The translations under genes and the position numbers were made by a program. A DNA stretch of 64,000 nucleotides from JAJECS01 sp965198185. Its GTDB lineage: Bacteria > Chloroflexota > UBA11872. The stretch is from assembly GCA_965198185.1 (NCBI GenBank), contig CBDAOU010000001.1, positions 310,001 to 374,000 of the forward strand, written 5' to 3'. The first letter of the stretch is position 1, and each line of letters begins with the position of its first letter. The notes beneath the pieces are model-generated. The model made no database searches, was not told the DNA's origin, and worked only from the letters and a program-made list of their open reading frames with translations. This document shows positions 48,512 through 56,668 of this stretch, piece after piece.

Positions 48512-48856
48512 CTAGGCAATCAGGCCGGTTAGCGTCCAGAACAGGAACAGAATGACCACGATGGTGCTCGCGATCATGAACGGGAACATGAAGAGCGCCG
48601 TGAAGAGCCGGTCGTCCTGCCGCAGGTGCATGTAGTACATGACCACGCCGGCGCCCTTGATGAACGACAAGATGAGCAACGACGCGGTCGTCCACACGGT
48701 GCCCAGGGTATTACGAATGGCGTCGACGCTGGGAATCATGATCTCGACGATGGTGATGACCGTGAGAATGACGCCGACCACCACGTAGTGGACGTAGCCG
48801 TGGTGCTCCTCGTGCTCCTCGGTGGAGTGGGCGTCCGGGTGATGCTCGGTGGTCAT
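48512..48856 (-). CDS. ctaF: Cytochrome c oxidase subunit IV (prokaryotic small subunit)
   Basis: A 114-residue protein with a His/Glu-rich start (EHHPDAHSTEEHEEHHGY) and three helices (about 22-44, 56-76, 86-110). The last two carry LLILSFIKGAGVVMYYMHLR, the COX4_pro signature. It stabilises the oxidase complex in the membrane. It lies between ctaE and ctaG. Confidence 0.83.
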   Translation of the reverse strand: MTTEHHPDAHSTEEHEEHHGYVHYVVVGVILTVITIVEIMIPSVDAIRNTLGTVWTTASLLILSFIKGAGVVMYYMHLRQDDRLFTALFMFPFMIASTIVVILFLFWTLTGLIA

Positions 48857-48872
48857 GGCTGCGGCATGCCGT

Positions 48873-49490
48873 CTAGATCAGGTAGATCAAGGTGAAGATG
48901 GCCACCCACACCAAGTCCACGAAGTGCCAGTACAGCCCGACCATCTCGACACCCCAGGTGTCGGTCGTCTGATACCTGCCGCGATAGGAATAGAACACCA
49001 CGGCGAACAGCCAGAACAGGCCGATGGCGACGTGCGCGCCGTGGAAGCCAACCAACATGTAGAAGGACGCGGCGAACAGATTGGTGGACGGCGTCAGCCC
49101 CTCGCGCACGAACGAGGTGAACTCGTAGACCTGGCCGCCGAGGAAGATGGCCCCGAACCCGGCCACGACCAGCAGCCAGAAGCGTCCCCAGTTCAGGCTG
49201 CGATTCCGAAACGCGGCCAGCGCGAGGACCATCGCCAGACTGCTGGTCAGCAGCACGAAGGTGGTGAACGACGTGAGCACGAGGTCCAGCATTCCCTGAC
49301 CGGCCTCGAACGTGTGATCCCCGTGACCAAGCATGACCCCCAAGGTGTTGTGCTTGTTGATCAGCATGACCAGGATCAGGCTGCCGAAGAACATCGTCTC
49401 GGAGCCCAGGAAGGCCCACATGGCGACCTTCCGGCTATCGAGTCCAGTCGAGGTGGGGTGCTCTTCGTGCGCGTGAGCTTCGGCGGTCAT
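48873..49490 (-). CDS. ctaE: Cytochrome c oxidase subunit III
   Basis: A 205-residue membrane protein with five helices, as in five-helix bacterial subunit III. Motifs are MWAFLGSETMFFGSLIL (E in the SE motif), NKHNTLG, FYMLVGFHGAHVAIGL (GFHGxHV) and GLYWHFVDLVWVAIF (WHFVDxVW). It overlaps ctaD by ATGA. Subunit III supports proton uptake and turnover stability. Confidence 0.92.
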   Translation of the reverse strand: MTAEAHAHEEHPTSTGLDSRKVAMWAFLGSETMFFGSLILVMLINKHNTLGVMLGHGDHTFEAGQGMLDLVLTSFTTFVLLTSSLAMVLALAAFRNRSLNWGRFWLLVVAGFGAIFLGGQVYEFTSFVREGLTPSTNLFAASFYMLVGFHGAHVAIGLFWLFAVVFYSYRGRYQTTDTWGVEMVGLYWHFVDLVWVAIFTLIYLI

Positions 49491-51325
49491 CCGGGCGGTT
49501 CCTCGAGCCAGCCGATGAGGGAGATGCCGAAGAGCAAGGCGCCGACCAAGAGGAACACCTGGTGGAAGATCAGCCCGCAGGCGGTGATGACCATGCCGGC
49601 CGCCATCACTATGGGCCAATAGGACGGGTTGGGCATGTGGATATGCGGCTCTTCGTCCTCGTGCGCCGTCTCGGCCGCGGGAGGCTCGGCCACCACCGCA
49701 CCGGTGTGGCCGCCGCCGTGCTTCTCTGCCCAAACGGGGTAGCGGTTGTCGACCACCGGCACCTCGGCGAAGTTGTAGACCGGCGGCGGCGACGACATCG
49801 ACCATTCGAGCGTGCCGCCGTCCCACGGGTCCGGTCCGGCCTCACGCCCGCTGCGCAACGAGCGAATGGCGTTCACGGCGAAGATGAAGATCGATAGCGC
49901 GATGACCCACGCGCCCACGGTCGACATCAGGTTCCACACATCCCAACCCATGTCGGCGCCGTAGGTGTGGATTCGGCGGGGCATGCCATCGATGCCCAAC
50001 TGGTGCTGGGGCCCGAAGGCGAGGTTGAACCCGATCAGCATCAGCCAGAAGTGGACCTTGCCCCAGCCATCGCTCAGCATGCGGCCGGTCAGCTTGGGGA
50101 ACCAGTAGTAGATGCCGGCGAAGAGTCCGAACACCGTGCCGCCGAACAGCACGTAGTGCAGGTGGGCCACGACGTAGTAGGTGTCCTGCACCTGGGTGTC
50201 CACCGGCGGCGAGCCGAGACTGACGCCGGTGAGGCCGCCGACGATGAACATGGCGATGAAGCCGATGGCGAACAGCATCGGCGACCGCAGGCTGATCGAG
50301 CCGCCCCAGAGCGTGGCAATCCAGTTGAAGATCTTGACGCCCGTCGGGACGGCCACCGCCATCGTGGAGATCGCGAAGGCGGTATCGGCTACAGGTCCGA
50401 GGCCGACCGTGAACATATGGTGCGTCCACACGCCAAAGCCCACCAGCGCGATGGCCGCCCCCGAGTAGGCCACCACCGCGTAGCCGAACAGGGGCTTCCG
50501 AGAGAACGTGGGCAAGACGTCGGACACGATCCCCATGGCCGGCAGGATCAGGATGTAGACCTCGGGATGGCCGAACACCCAGAACAGGTGCTGCCACAGC
50601 ACCGGGTCGCCGCCGCCTTGGTAGAGGAAGAAGCTGGTTCCCAGATAGCGGTCGAACAGCACCAGCACCAGGCCGATGGTGATGACGGGAAAGGCGAAGA
50701 TGATCAGGAACCCGGTGATGAGGGTCATCCAGACGAACATGGGCATGCGGTTGAACGTCATGCCGGGCGCCCGCAGGTTGATGATGGTGACGATGAAGTT
50801 GATGGAGGCTAAGATCGACGAGACGCCGAGAATCTGCAGCCCGAGCGCCCAGAAGTCGATCGCGTGCGTGTCGGCGAACTCGAGGGCGGTTAGCGGCGCG
50901 TAGCCGAACCAGCCCGCCGCCGGGGCGCCGCCCGCGATGAAGCTGATGTTCAAGAAGATGCCGCCGAACAAATAGACCCAATAGCTGAGCGCGTTGAGCC
51001 GTGGGAAGGCCACGTCGCGCGCGCCGATCATGAGCGGCACCAAGAGGTTGAAGAACGCCGCCGAGAGGGGCATGAGCGCCAGAAAGACCATGGTGGTGCC
51101 GTGCATGGTGAAGAGCTCGGCGAAGCGATCGGGATCGACGAGTCCGAGCTCCGGCCGCGAGAGCTGCAACCGAATGAGCAGCGCTTCCACGCCGCCCAGC
51201 CCCAAGAACGACAATGAGGTCACGAAATACAGCACGGCGATGCGCTTGTGATCGATCGTGGTGATCCAACTCCACGCCGTGCCGGCGTAGGTGTTGGGTC
51301 GAACGCTGATCGTTGTCGTGGCCAT
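49487..51325 (-). CDS. ctaD: Cytochrome c oxidase subunit I
   Basis: A 612-residue heme-copper oxidase core, family A. Ligands are visible: FTMHGTTMVFL (low-spin heme His), FWVFGHPEVYILILP (CuB His with cross-linked Tyr), VWTHHMFTVGL (two CuB His) and VVAHLHYVLFGGTVFG (both heme His). GMPRRIHTY marks the late loop. The last 90 residues form a His/Glu/Pro-rich stretch and an extra membrane segment (WPIVMAAGMVITACGLIFHQ), longer than typical 540-560 residue subunits. ATG 51325 starts MATTTISVR. It reduces O2 to water and pumps protons. Confidence 0.94.
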   Translation of the reverse strand: MATTTISVRPNTYAGTAWSWITTIDHKRIAVLYFVTSLSFLGLGGVEALLIRLQLSRPELGLVDPDRFAELFTMHGTTMVFLALMPLSAAFFNLLVPLMIGARDVAFPRLNALSYWVYLFGGIFLNISFIAGGAPAAGWFGYAPLTALEFADTHAIDFWALGLQILGVSSILASINFIVTIINLRAPGMTFNRMPMFVWMTLITGFLIIFAFPVITIGLVLVLFDRYLGTSFFLYQGGGDPVLWQHLFWVFGHPEVYILILPAMGIVSDVLPTFSRKPLFGYAVVAYSGAAIALVGFGVWTHHMFTVGLGPVADTAFAISTMAVAVPTGVKIFNWIATLWGGSISLRSPMLFAIGFIAMFIVGGLTGVSLGSPPVDTQVQDTYYVVAHLHYVLFGGTVFGLFAGIYYWFPKLTGRMLSDGWGKVHFWLMLIGFNLAFGPQHQLGIDGMPRRIHTYGADMGWDVWNLMSTVGAWVIALSIFIFAVNAIRSLRSGREAGPDPWDGGTLEWSMSSPPPVYNFAEVPVVDNRYPVWAEKHGGGHTGAVVAEPPAAETAHEDEEPHIHMPNPSYWPIVMAAGMVITACGLIFHQVFLLVGALLFGISLIGWLEEPPG

Positions 51326-51371
51326 CAGGAATTGCTCCGCGAGGCCGCCGTCGCGACTTGGCCGCACCGTA

Positions 51372-52370
51372 TCACTTGAGACCCATCAGATATTCCGTGA
51401 GCGCCTCGATTTCGTCCTCGGTCAGCGGGCGCGGCAGCACCATCAGATTGCCGGGCTTCATGCCCTTTGGATCGCGGAGCCAGTGCTCCAGGCTTGAGCT
51501 CGACATGTCCATCAGGTTGCCGGCAATGTGCCCGCGGCTTCCGACGTGCGTGAGGTCCGGCCCGATGGTGCCGATCTCGGTGACTCCCCGGATCGTGTGG
51601 CACAGGGCGCACCCGGCGGGCGTCAGTAGGGCCTCGCCGGCCTGCGCCAACTCGGTGGTCGGAGGAATGCGGTCGGTGAGTTGTTGGGCCGCCCATGCAT
51701 CGAATTCTTCAGGCTCTTCCACCACCGCCGTGAAACGCATCAGCGCGTGGGCGGTGCCGCAGAACTCGGCGCACTGGCCCAGGAACGTGCCGGTCTGTTC
51801 CGGCAGGATCCGGAACACGCTGGTGCGGCCGGGAACCATATCCAGCTTGCCGCGCAACGCCGGCACCCAGAAGCTGTGCAGGACATCCTCGCTCTTGAGG
51901 ATGATGGCGGCGGGCTTGCCAACCGGCAGGTGAAGTTCGTTCGCGGTCACGACGCCCAGATCCGGATAGCGGAACTCGAACCACCACTGATGCCCGATCG
52001 CTTCCACCCGCAGGGCATCGTCCTCGGGCTCCTGGGCGTTGGCGAAGATCACCGGCACCGTCAGCGCCGCCAGGAGGACGACCAGGATGGTGGGCGCAAT
52101 CGTCCACCCGATCTCAAGCTTGAGGTTGCCGTGGGTCTGGGCCGGCAGGGTATCGCCGCGCCTGCGGCGATAGCGGACGATCGTGTAGAGCAGCGCGCCC
52201 TCGACGATGACGAACACGGCCAGACCCGCCCAAAACACCACCATGAACAGCCAGTGCGAGGCGCGGGCGGCCTCGGTGGTGGGCTCGAGGATGGTCTGTG
52301 GCGTCACACCGCAGGCGGCCACCGCGAGGGCGGCAAGCACAAGGGCCGCGCCAAGGCTGGCCCGCCGCAT
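51372..52370 (-). CDS. ctaC: Cytochrome c oxidase subunit II with a cytochrome c domain (caa3)
   Basis: A 332-residue protein from ATG 52370. A lipoprotein-like signal (MRRASLGAALVLAALAVAAC) is followed by two helices (about 38-58, 82-102). The CuA domain contains HQWWFEFRYPDL, EDVLHSFWVPAL (His ligand), and GQCAEFCGTAHALM (two Cys, His, Met). The C-terminal class I cytochrome c has AGCALCHTI (CxxCH) and GMKPGNLMVLP (axial Met). It accepts electrons directly through its own heme c. The start is uncertain; upstream in-frame ATGs exist at 52433 and beyond. Confidence 0.9.
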   Translation of the reverse strand: MRRASLGAALVLAALAVAACGVTPQTILEPTTEAARASHWLFMVVFWAGLAVFVIVEGALLYTIVRYRRRRGDTLPAQTHGNLKLEIGWTIAPTILVVLLAALTVPVIFANAQEPEDDALRVEAIGHQWWFEFRYPDLGVVTANELHLPVGKPAAIILKSEDVLHSFWVPALRGKLDMVPGRTSVFRILPEQTGTFLGQCAEFCGTAHALMRFTAVVEEPEEFDAWAAQQLTDRIPPTTELAQAGEALLTPAGCALCHTIRGVTEIGTIGPDLTHVGSRGHIAGNLMDMSSSSLEHWLRDPKGMKPGNLMVLPRPLTEDEIEALTEYLMGLK

Positions 52371-52588
52371 GACCCGCAGCGCCGGCCAAGTGGCGCCGCG
52401 CCTTAGGTGCATGCCATGCATCAGGGCGCGCATGACGCGCACCGGTTCGTCAAATCGCAGTTGTGCGTGAGGTGAAGAGGCTCGCGGACGCGCCAGATTA
52501 CCATGAGGGCGGCGGTGGCTCGGTCCGGGGGCTAACCGCTGCCCGAGGGCGCCGCGGCCCGGCCGGGACTGCCGCGGCCCATCGGTTC
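52371..52588. other. Spacer upstream of ctaC
   Basis: It may encode an N-terminal extension of CtaC if an earlier start is used (in-frame ATG ending at 52433). Otherwise it should hold the oxidase promoter, which I could not locate. Confidence 0.4.
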
Positions 52589-52618
52589 TTGACATCGAAT
52601 TTCGCGCGGTGCTAGCGT
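52589..52618 (+). promoter_or_regulatory. Putative sigma-70 promoter of rho
   Basis: TTGACA (52589-52594), a perfect -35, is followed after 18 bases by TAGCGT (52613-52618). It gives a rho leader of about 205 bases. Confidence 0.5.
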
Positions 52619-52628
52619 GACTTCAGCC

Positions 52629-52651
52629 GCCCGCATTCTTGACGGCGGGCG
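52629..52651 (+). promoter_or_regulatory. Rho leader hairpin and long 5' leader
   Basis: GCCCGC (52629-52634) pairs with GCGGGC (52645-52650), extended by C52628-G52651, just after the predicted transcription start. The rest of the leader to 52830 is C-rich in places. In E. coli rho is autoregulated by termination in its leader, so a similar role is possible, but unproven. Confidence 0.3.
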
Positions 52652-52830
52652 CCCCGGCAACGAACCGGGTCCGTGATTTCAAATCGTTCGCAACGGTTCG
52701 TTGTGCGTCTTGGACCTCGTAGGTACCCCATGCGCGAGCTATATCACCGGCCTTTGCCACCATCCCAGGAGTCACGTGCGTCCCGTACGCGTGTGATCCC
52801 GGCTCGCCGCGCGGCGTTGGGGAGGAACTG

Positions 52831-54225
52831 ATGATGATGGACTCCGGCGGCGGTCGCGGCGGGTCGAACCGGCGGGCCCGGCGTCCGGGCCGAGGCCGCC
52901 GCGGCGGCGGACATGGCCGCCAGCGGTCCTATGAGCTCCAAGAAGACCCCGGCATTGAGTGGGCCGAGCTTGAGGCGCGCACGATGGACGAGCTCCAGGC
53001 TCTGGCGGCCGAGCTGGGCGTTCAGCCCAACGGCGAGGTCGACACGACCAAAGAGCTGCTCATCAATCTCATCGTGCAGGCACGCAACGAGGGCGAGGGT
53101 TCCCTGTTTCTCGAAGGCGTGCTGGAGATCGTGGACGAGGGCTACGGATTTGTCCGGCGCGACGCGGACTGGATGCCAAGTCCCGAAGACGTTTATGTCT
53201 CCCAGTCGCAGATTCGCCGCTTTGGCCTGCGCACCGGCGATCTCGTCAGCGGACAGGTCCGACCGGCGCGCCAGAACGATCGCTATCACGGGCTGGTGCG
53301 GGTGGTGGCCGTCAACGGCCTCGACCCGGAGCGCGCGCGGCAACGCCCGCTTTTCGAAAAGCTGGTGCCCATCTTTCCCAATGAGCAGTTGCGACTCGAG
53401 CACGCCAAAGCCGAGCTGACGTCCCGCGTCATCGACATGGTGTCGCCGATTGGGCGGGGCCAGCGGGGCCTGGTGCTCTCACCGCCGAAGGCCGGCAAGA
53501 CGGAGCTGATGAAGCGCGTGGCCCGCTCGGTGCTGAATAACTACAGCGACGTGCGAGTGATCGTGGCGCTGATTGGCGAGCGTCCGGAGGAAGTCACCGA
53601 CTGGGAGCGCACGGTCGATGGCGCCGAGGTAATCAGCTCGACCTTCGACGAGCAACCGCAGAGCCACACGCGCGTCGCCGAGATGACCTCAGCGCGCGCC
53701 AAGCGCCAGGTGGAGGGCGGCGAGGACGTGCTGATTCTGCTGGACAGCATCACGCGCCTTACGCGGGCCTACAACCTGGTGCAGCCATCCAGCGGGCGCA
53801 CGCTTTCGGGCGGTATCGAGCCGCAGGCCCTGTATCCGCCCAAGGGGTTCTTCGGCGCCGCGCGCAAGGTGGACGACGGCGGCAGTCTGACCATCATCGC
53901 CTCGTGCCTGATCGAAACGGGCAGCCGCATGGACGAGGTGATCTACGAGGAGTTCAAGGGCACGGGCAATTGGGAGCTGATGCTCGATCGGCGCCTGGCC
54001 GAACGCGGCACGTTCCCGGCCGTCGACGTGCTGCGGTCCGGTACCCGACGCGTCGAGCTGCTGCTGGCCGACGACGAGCTCAAGTACTTCTGGCGCCTGC
54101 GCCGGATGCTCAACGCGCTCGACTCGCACGATGCCTCCAATTCCACCGAGCTCATGTTCGACCGCATGCGCCGCACAGCGAGCAACGCGGCGTTTTTCAA
54201 GTCTCTGAGTGAGCAAGGCGGGTAG
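52831..54225 (+). CDS. rho: Transcription termination factor Rho
   Basis: A 464-residue Rho. Residues 1-35 are an Arg/Gly-rich basic insert (GGRGGSNRRARRPGRGRRGG). The Rho_N helical domain follows, then the cold-shock RNA-binding domain (GVLEIVDEGYGFVRR, SPEDVYVSQSQIRRFGLRTG). The ATPase part has SPPKAGKTELMKRVA (Walker A), ALIGERPEEVTDW, VLILLDSITRLTRAYN (Walker B and R-loop) and ARKVDDGGSLTIIAS (Q/R loop). GGAGGA precedes ATG 52831. Hexameric RNA helicase that ends transcription. Confidence 0.95.
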   Translation: MMMDSGGGRGGSNRRARRPGRGRRGGGHGRQRSYELQEDPGIEWAELEARTMDELQALAAELGVQPNGEVDTTKELLINLIVQARNEGEGSLFLEGVLEIVDEGYGFVRRDADWMPSPEDVYVSQSQIRRFGLRTGDLVSGQVRPARQNDRYHGLVRVVAVNGLDPERARQRPLFEKLVPIFPNEQLRLEHAKAELTSRVIDMVSPIGRGQRGLVLSPPKAGKTELMKRVARSVLNNYSDVRVIVALIGERPEEVTDWERTVDGAEVISSTFDEQPQSHTRVAEMTSARAKRQVEGGEDVLILLDSITRLTRAYNLVQPSSGRTLSGGIEPQALYPPKGFFGAARKVDDGGSLTIIASCLIETGSRMDEVIYEEFKGTGNWELMLDRRLAERGTFPAVDVLRSGTRRVELLLADDELKYFWRLRRMLNALDSHDASNSTELMFDRMRRTASNAAFFKSLSEQGG

Positions 54226-54280
54226 ATTCGGCTTATGATCACGGCCACTCCTCACGCCAGCGGTTTCGAGCGATCCTGAC

Positions 54281-54817
54281 ATGCCAAACGTGAAAGTCGT
54301 GCTGATCAAAGACGTGCCGAGCCTGGGTGAGATTGGCGACGTCGCCTCCGTGTCGGCCGGCTACGCGCGCAACTACCTGCTGCCCCGCGGCTTCGCCGTT
54401 ACCGCCACCGCTAAGCGACTGGACGACACGCACTTTCAGCAGGAGTTGACCGACCGGCGCGAGGCAGCCGCACGGGCCGAGGCGGAGGGGATTGCCGCCG
54501 CGCTCCAGGGCCAGGCCATCACCATTGCGGTGGTCGTGGGCGACCAGGGCCGCATGCACGGCCAGATCACGAACCAGGACGTCGCCGCGGCGATTCACGA
54601 ACAAGTTGGGGTGGAGGTCGACCGGCACGCCCTCCAAATCGACAGTCCCATCCGGTCGCTGGGCCGCTATCTGCTCCCGATTCGGGTCGCGGCCGGCGTG
54701 GAGGCCTCCATCACCCTCGAGGTGACGGAATACGAGGAGCCGGCGGAAGAGCCCGAAGAGCCGGAGGAAGCGGAGTCGGGCGAGCTGGAGGAGCAGGAAC
54801 TCGACTTCGCGCGCTAG
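54281..54817 (+). CDS. rplI: 50S ribosomal protein L9
   Basis: A 178-residue L9. The N-terminal domain reads KVVLIKDVPSLGEIGDVASV, then SAGYARNYLLPRGFAVTATA. The C-terminal domain has GRMHGQITNQDVAAAI and LGRYLLPIRVAAGVEASITL. The last 30 residues are an acidic tail rich in Glu and Pro, absent from typical 148-150 residue L9. TATGAT (54234-54239) may be a -10. rplI lies between rho and dnaB; the rpsF-ssb-rpsR neighbours common elsewhere are missing. Confidence 0.92.
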   Translation: MPNVKVVLIKDVPSLGEIGDVASVSAGYARNYLLPRGFAVTATAKRLDDTHFQQELTDRREAAARAEAEGIAAALQGQAITIAVVVGDQGRMHGQITNQDVAAAIHEQVGVEVDRHALQIDSPIRSLGRYLLPIRVAAGVEASITLEVTEYEEPAEEPEEPEEAESGELEEQELDFAR

Positions 54818-54859
54818 CGCGTCGCTTCCTTCTTCACACGCACAGTTTCCTGCGGTAAC

Positions 54860-54868
54860 TGTGGATAG
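54860..54868 (-). promoter_or_regulatory. DnaA-box-like site (8 of 9)
   Basis: Read on the minus strand it is CTATCCACA, one change from TTATCCACA. Confidence 0.35.
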
Positions 54869-55150
54869 GACCGTCCTGTATCTCATTGCTTACGGACGGC
54901 GCGCGTCCGGCGGAGGCGCTCCCGACTGACGCCCTCACCCCCGTATCGCGGTACGGGGCAGGCTCTAAGCCTCGCCCCTCAAGGGAGCGGGGATCGGACC
55001 GCACTCCCACCACGACAGAACCTACCGGACGGGAGCAGCGGAGCGGGCCAGCGCCTGACGCCGAGCCTTGTGACCCTGTTTCCGTAGATGGGCTGTTCGT
55101 ACTATGTCTGGTATCCTGTTAGCGGTCTGTTTGGCTGGCCGCGTGCATGG

Positions 55151-55159
55151 TTATCCACA
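55151..55159 (+). promoter_or_regulatory. DnaA box TTATCCACA
   Basis: A perfect match to the bacterial DnaA-box consensus, 152 bases upstream of dnaB. A single perfect 9-mer can occur by chance, but an 8/9 site lies in the same spacer. Confidence 0.45.
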
Positions 55160-55310
55160 GGACAACCGTGCGCACAACGGTGAATTGTGGGGATGCTACA
55201 CCTCGTGCTCCGGCATCACGCCATGCGATACACCTCACAGTGGCGGGTGCCTTCGAATGCCGCCTTAATGGCACGCCGCCACTGATCCCCGAGCAGACAA
55301 CTTTACTGCC

Positions 55311-56648
55311 GTGACGACCGAGATCGAACGACTCCCGCCCCAGGACCTGGACGCCGAGCGCTCATTGCTGGGAAGCCTGCTGATCGACTCCGATGCCGTG
55401 AGCGCCATCAGCGGTCAGATCCAGTCCGACGACTTCTACCGCGAGCAGCACCGCGCCATCTTTGACGCCGTCAGCAATATCGCCTCGCGCAACGAACGCT
55501 CCGACTCCGTGACGGTATCGGATGAACTCCGACGGACCGAGAGCTTGGACCTCGCAGGCGGTCCACCGTATATCGCAGACCTGATTAACGCGGTGCCCAC
55601 GGCGTTCCACGTGGAGCACTACGCCTCCATCGTGCGGCGGACCGGCATCCTGCGCCGAATCATCCAGGCGGCTGGGCAGATGGTGGCCGAAGCCTATCGC
55701 GCCAGCGCCGACCCGGACGCTGTGCTGGATGACGCCGAACGCCTGATCTTCGGGATCGCCAACGAGATGGGAACCCGCGATTTCGAGGCGCTGCGCGAGA
55801 TTCTGCACGAGTTCAACGACCAGTTGATGTTCCGGATGCAGCATCGCGGGCTGCTCAGCGGCGTGGCCACCGGCATCGGCAAGCTGGACCAGTTGACGGG
55901 TGGCCTGCAACGCTCGGACCTGATCATCCTGGCCGCCCGACCGGGCATGGGAAAGACGTCGTTTGCGCTGCATCTGGCGCTGCAGGCGTGGATGGACGGC
56001 AAGGAGATACCAGTCGGCTTCTTTGCCCTGGAGATGCCGGGACATCAGCTGGCGCAGCGAATCGTGAGCCACCACGCGCGCGTTGATTCGATGCGCATCC
56101 GGGACGGCACCCTGAACGACGACGAGCTTGGGCGAGCCGTCGCAGCGATGACCAAGCTGGGTGACTATTCGATTCTGATTGACGATTCGCCGTCGCTCAC
56201 GGTGCTCGAGTTGCGCGGCAAGGCCAGGCGCATGCACCGCGAACACAGCATCGGGCTGCTCATCATCGACTACTTGCAGCTGATGAGTTCGGCGGTCTAC
56301 CGCGACAATCGGGTGCAGGAGATCACCGAGATCACCCGCTCCCTCAAATCGCTTGCCCGCGAGCTCAACATCCCGGTCGTGGCCTGCGCCCAGCTTTCGC
56401 GCGCCGTCGAGCAGCGGCCGAATCCCACGCCCCGGCTGTCGGACCTGCGCGAGAGCGGGTCCATCGAGCAGGACGCTGACGTCGTAGTCTTTCTGCACGA
56501 GCACGAGCGCGACGACGAGGTCATCGGCCGGCCCGCGGACCTGCGCCTGACCATCGCCAAGCAACGCAATGGGCCGGTCGGCGAACTCGACCTGCGATTC
56601 GTGCGCTCGACTGGGCGATTCGAGGAAGCCGCCGAGCGGTCGCTCTAG
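55311..56648 (+). CDS. dnaB: Replicative DNA helicase DnaB
   Basis: A 445-residue DnaB. N-terminal domain: PPQDLDAERSLLGSLLIDSD, FYREQHRAIFDAV and GGPPYIADLINAVPTAFHVE. RecA-like domain: GIGKLDQLTGGLQRSDLIIL, ARPGMGKTSFALHLAL (Walker A), GFFALEMPGHQLAQRIV, IGLLIIDYLQLM (Walker B) and RLSDLRESGSIEQDADVVVF (arginine-finger region and H4). It unwinds DNA at the fork. The start is GTG 55311. The window shows no dnaA or dnaC. Confidence 0.94.
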   Translation: MTTEIERLPPQDLDAERSLLGSLLIDSDAVSAISGQIQSDDFYREQHRAIFDAVSNIASRNERSDSVTVSDELRRTESLDLAGGPPYIADLINAVPTAFHVEHYASIVRRTGILRRIIQAAGQMVAEAYRASADPDAVLDDAERLIFGIANEMGTRDFEALREILHEFNDQLMFRMQHRGLLSGVATGIGKLDQLTGGLQRSDLIILAARPGMGKTSFALHLALQAWMDGKEIPVGFFALEMPGHQLAQRIVSHHARVDSMRIRDGTLNDDELGRAVAAMTKLGDYSILIDDSPSLTVLELRGKARRMHREHSIGLLIIDYLQLMSSAVYRDNRVQEITEITRSLKSLARELNIPVVACAQLSRAVEQRPNPTPRLSDLRESGSIEQDADVVVFLHEHERDDEVIGRPADLRLTIAKQRNGPVGELDLRFVRSTGRFEEAAERSL

Positions 56649-56668
56649 GGCCGCCAGAGGAGACCGTC

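Larger units (their letters stand above)
54818..55310. other. Gene-free stretch upstream of dnaB with DnaA-box-like sites
   Basis: It holds a perfect DnaA box TTATCCACA (55151-55159), an 8/9 match on the other strand (TGTGGATAG, 54860-54868) and a weaker TGTGGGGAT (55186-55194). A CCCCGTATCGCGGTACGGGG palindrome lies at 54939-54958. No gene is supported here; a short plus-strand frame has no motif. Confidence 0.55.

Noticed and set aside
54818..55310. Main replication origin
   Set aside because: Only one perfect and one near-perfect DnaA box, no AT-rich unwinding stretch, and no dnaA or dnaN nearby.
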